A stretch of DNA of 64,000 nt from contig OZ025820.1 in assembly GCA_964019425.1 (NCBI GenBank), positions 806,001 to 870,000 of the forward strand, given 5' to 3'. This document shows, piece by piece, positions 61,824 to 64,000 of this stretch; position 1 is the stretch's first letter, and each line of letters starts with the position of its first letter. The DNA comes from Flectonema sp. DT1601 (Eukaryota; Euglenozoa; Diplonemea; Diplonemida; Diplonemidae). A program made the translations under genes and the position numbers. The notes beneath the pieces were generated by a model. That model did not search any database. It was not told the DNA's origin and worked only from the letters and a program-made list of their open reading frames with translations.

Positions 61824-62672
61824 ATGTCTGATAATTTAGACCTAACCGTGAAGACTGTTATGAGAATAGCCAGAGAGGCAGGAGACATAGCCCTTCAGTA
61901 CTACAGCAGGAATGATATTGGTGTGATGACGAAAAGCGATGAATCTCCAGTGACAGAAGCAGACAAAGCAGTTAATGAATTTGTAATTAGACAATTAGCG
62001 AAGGAATTTCCAAAAGCAGCTGTTGTAGCAGAGGAAGACGAAGAAGGTGCGAATGCCAGACATGTTGAAGATCTCTTGGGAGATGTGTTTTACGTTGATC
62101 CGATTGATGGAACAAAAGAATTTATAAAACGAAATGGAGAATGGTCAGTAATGATTGGTCTCACACGCGGTGCACGTCCAGTAATGGGAGTTATCTACCA
62201 ACCAACTTCTGATAAACTTTGGTATGCATCAGAAGGAAATGGAGCATGTTGTATTGAACGTGGTGTTACTTCAAAAATTAATTGCAATCAATCAAAAAGA
62301 AAAGTAGCTGTTCACAGCAGATCACATCCACCAATCGGACTCGCATCAGAGTTAGAAAGATTTGTTCTTGATCAACCGAACTCTGAACCAGTTAATTATG
62401 GATCTTTTGGATTAAAAATGTCGATGGTTGCATCAGGGTCAGCAGATCTTTATGTTTCCAGTGGTCGTGGATCTCTTTGGGATTCATGTGCTGGAGAATC
62501 AATCGCTACTGAAGCTGGAGCAGTTGTGTATGCGGTCTCACGATCAAAAGCACCAACTCTTATATCGTATAATCCAAATAGAAAGTTATCTCTTGGTACT
62601 GTTGTTGTATGTTTATCAAAAGCTAATTGGCCGTCTTTTCTTCAATTTCTTAAGGGAAATTCAAAGCTCTAA
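61824..62672 (+). CDS. CysQ/HAL2-like 3'(2'),5'-bisphosphate nucleotidase (inositol monophosphatase fold)
   Basis: The product has 282 residues. The lithium-sensitive phosphatase motifs are present: SPVTEADKAVNEF (about 34-46), AEEDEEG (about 72-78), DPIDGTKEF with Asp92 and Asp95, GVIYQPTSDKLWYA, and the C-terminal WDSCAGESI with Asp220 that binds the third metal. DPIDGTKEF with WDSCAGE fits bacterial CysQ and eukaryotic HAL2/BPNT1 more than inositol monophosphatase. It would remove 3'-phosphate from PAP made by sulfotransferases and sulfate assimilation. Start placed on homology; an A-rich leader follows an acceptor near 61734. Confidence 0.87.
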   Translation: MSDNLDLTVKTVMRIAREAGDIALQYYSRNDIGVMTKSDESPVTEADKAVNEFVIRQLAKEFPKAAVVAEEDEEGANARHVEDLLGDVFYVDPIDGTKEFIKRNGEWSVMIGLTRGARPVMGVIYQPTSDKLWYASEGNGACCIERGVTSKINCNQSKRKVAVHSRSHPPIGLASELERFVLDQPNSEPVNYGSFGLKMSMVASGSADLYVSSGRGSLWDSCAGESIATEAGAVVYAVSRSKAPTLISYNPNRKLSLGTVVVCLSKANWPSFLQFLKGNSKL

Positions 62673-63623
62673 AACGTTGAATGGAACACGAATGCTGACC
62701 CCACGAGTCTTCGGCTGCTGTTAATTGCCATAAGACTGTCACATGAGATGTGCTGACATGACTTGTATTAGGAATCAATGAGACTGTTTTTTGTTTAGAT
62801 TCTTATTTAAGATCTTCCAATAATTCAGTCATAGTCATACAAAAAAAGTCACTGATGCCTCTTTGTATAGACTATCGCTTTTATGCTGAAACAATTAAGA
62901 AGGTAGTATTAACTACGCCGCCTTGGTTTTTTTTTTAAATTTTTTTTTTTTTTTTTTTTTAATATATTTCTCATTGTTTCTTCTTTTCTTATTATTGTTA
63001 AGTTTGTTTGCAATTATTTATTATTATTATTATTCTTTACTTTAAAAAAAAAAAGAAAGAAATTTGCGTGCGTATGTTCATGCCAACGATAAACCTTTTT
63101 TGTTAATGCATGGCAGGATATATCTTAATGCGGTGGTGTATTGATGACGATTGTGTACCACTCTTGCATATATATAAGCTACTAAAGTGCAAGTTACAGT
63201 TTTTTTTTTTTTTGTGTTCATAATGTTTTTTTTTTAAAAAAACACTTGTCATAATTACCACCGCCCATAAACAAATATGAGGGCGATACAAGTCAACTTG
63301 GAGCCCTTTTTGTTTTTTTCTTCTTTTTTTTTTTTTTTTTTGAAGAGTTTTTTTTTAAAAAACATCATTTTTTAAAGAATCTCATAGTCGGTCTAAACCA
63401 GACGACTAAATTACCAAAAAAAAAAAAAAAAAAAAAAAACCCCGAACTGAGAACAGAAAGAAAAAGGCTTCGATGAAGATAGCGAATTGTACTTTAATTT
63501 TTTTAGTATTTACGTGAACGAGGCCCCATGGTGGGTTGGAAAAGATTCTTTTTTGTAAGATACTTAATAGAGCTTATTTCTCATCACAGAATCTCTCACA
63601 GCAATGCGATTCAATTCAATAAC
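62673..63623. other. Intergenic region
   Basis: Homopolymer-rich with T runs near 62940-62960 and 63317-63342 and an A run near 63415-63439. Nothing gene-like is seen. The acceptor TCTCATCACAG ends at 63590. A 7-codon upstream ORF (63604-63627) overlaps the next start codon. Confidence 0.5.
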
Positions 63624-63627
63624 ATGA
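63604..63627 (+). promoter_or_regulatory. Upstream ORF overlapping the EGF gene start
   Basis: ATG at 63604 opens seven codons and ends with TGA at 63625-63627. The main ATG is 63624-63626, so stop and start share the string ATGA. Such an overlap suits termination-reinitiation control. It lies between the acceptor at 63590 and the main start. Confidence 0.4.
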
Positions 63628-64000
63628 TAGTTAGCTTAATTATTTCTATCACGACATTGAGTTGTCCAGGACACAATGACTGTCAGAATAAAGGTGTTTG
63701 TATTAATGGACGATGTTTCTGTGTTGACGGATGGCTAGGAGACACATGCGAGATGACTCAACAAAAATGCAATTCAAAAGTATGCAACGGAAGAGGACGA
63801 TGCATTCCGAATAGCAGAAACTACGTAGATTGGTTCTCTGATAACTCTGTTAGATGTGAATGTGAACGAAACTGCGGTTGGAAAGGAACCTGGTGCCTTG
63901 AGTGTCTTCATGTTTGTGACATGCCTTGTCCTCTTATTGCAACACTTCCAGATACATCACCTACTCCAGTTGTTGAAGATAAACCTTTTCCTTGGTTTGT
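63624..64000 (+). CDS. Secreted or surface EGF-like protein, 5' part
   Basis: About 125 codons run off the window end. The first 13 residues (MIVSLIISITTLS) are a short signal peptide, then SCPGHNDCQNKG begins. Two EGF-like modules follow: CPGHNDCQNKGVCINGRC with FCVDGWLGDTC, and CNSKVCNGRGRC ending near CECERNCGWKGTWC. Further cysteines (CLECLHVCDMPC) and a Pro/Thr-rich stretch come next. It is probably a type I membrane or secreted adhesion protein. The frame was found by extending the cysteine-rich reading back to its only upstream ATG. Confidence 0.75.
   Translation, partial: MIVSLIISITTLSCPGHNDCQNKGVCINGRCFCVDGWLGDTCEMTQQKCNSKVCNGRGRCIPNSRNYVDWFSDNSVRCECERNCGWKGTWCLECLHVCDMPCPLIATLPDTSPTPVVEDKPFPWF

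Noticed and set aside
1-64000. CRISPR arrays, bacterial operons or prophage
   Set aside because: Nothing repetitive with regular spacers is present and all genes are eukaryotic in type.

Overview
The window is nuclear DNA of an AT-rich, flagellate-type unicellular eukaryote. The proteins are eukaryotic: a TFIIH subunit, a karyopherin beta, a mitochondrial calcium uniporter, a PPP phosphatase with EF-hands, PPR, Kelch, ankyrin-DHHC and EGF proteins. All three stop codons end clear genes, so the code looks standard. Intergenic DNA is full of A and T homopolymers.

Every well-supported gene is on the + strand and most are single uninterrupted reading frames. A pyrimidine tract followed by AG lies a short way upstream of most ATGs. 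That is the look of polycistronic transcription with spliced-leader trans-splicing, as known in Euglenozoa and a few other protist groups. At least three genes also seem to carry short conventional introns (63-72 nt), so the lineage is not intronless. No homology search was possible, so I suggest Euglenozoa or a relative only as a working idea.

Layout: 1-931 is the 3' end of an unidentified basic protein. 2.5-10.4 kb is a family locus with proteins carrying an N-terminal ubiquitin-like (UBL) domain. It holds a decayed UBL-LRR relic, a UBL-ankyrin gene, two tandem UBL-LRR (BspA-type) genes and a third decayed LRR copy, interleaved with a small coiled-coil gene, an MCU-type calcium channel and a PPR protein. 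10.6-40.6 kb is a dense housekeeping run: sphinganine C4-hydroxylase-like, TFIIH p52/Tfb2, ankyrin-DHHC acyltransferase, alpha/beta hydrolase, importin-5-like, APE2-like nuclease, SGT1/HPAT-like glycosyltransferase, an unknown, an LRR protein, a CAP-Gly/PPP/EF-hand fusion, a CoA-transferase family III enzyme, a 1597-residue Kelch protein, an unknown, and an NTF2-like/CCCH protein.

40.6-59.5 kb is a gene desert of about 19 kb made mostly of homopolymer tracts. It holds a striking A-B-A repeat (707-bp identical arms, 195-bp middle) and several hairpins. 59.5-64 kb returns to genes: metallophosphoesterase, EF-hand protein with an intron, CysQ/HAL2-like phosphatase, and the start of a secreted EGF-like protein.

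The genes do not form one pathway, as expected for polycistronic clusters. The parts that look least described are the UBL-capped repeat-protein family with locally diversified LRRs, the CAP-Gly-phosphatase-EF-hand fusion, and the A-B-A element in the desert.
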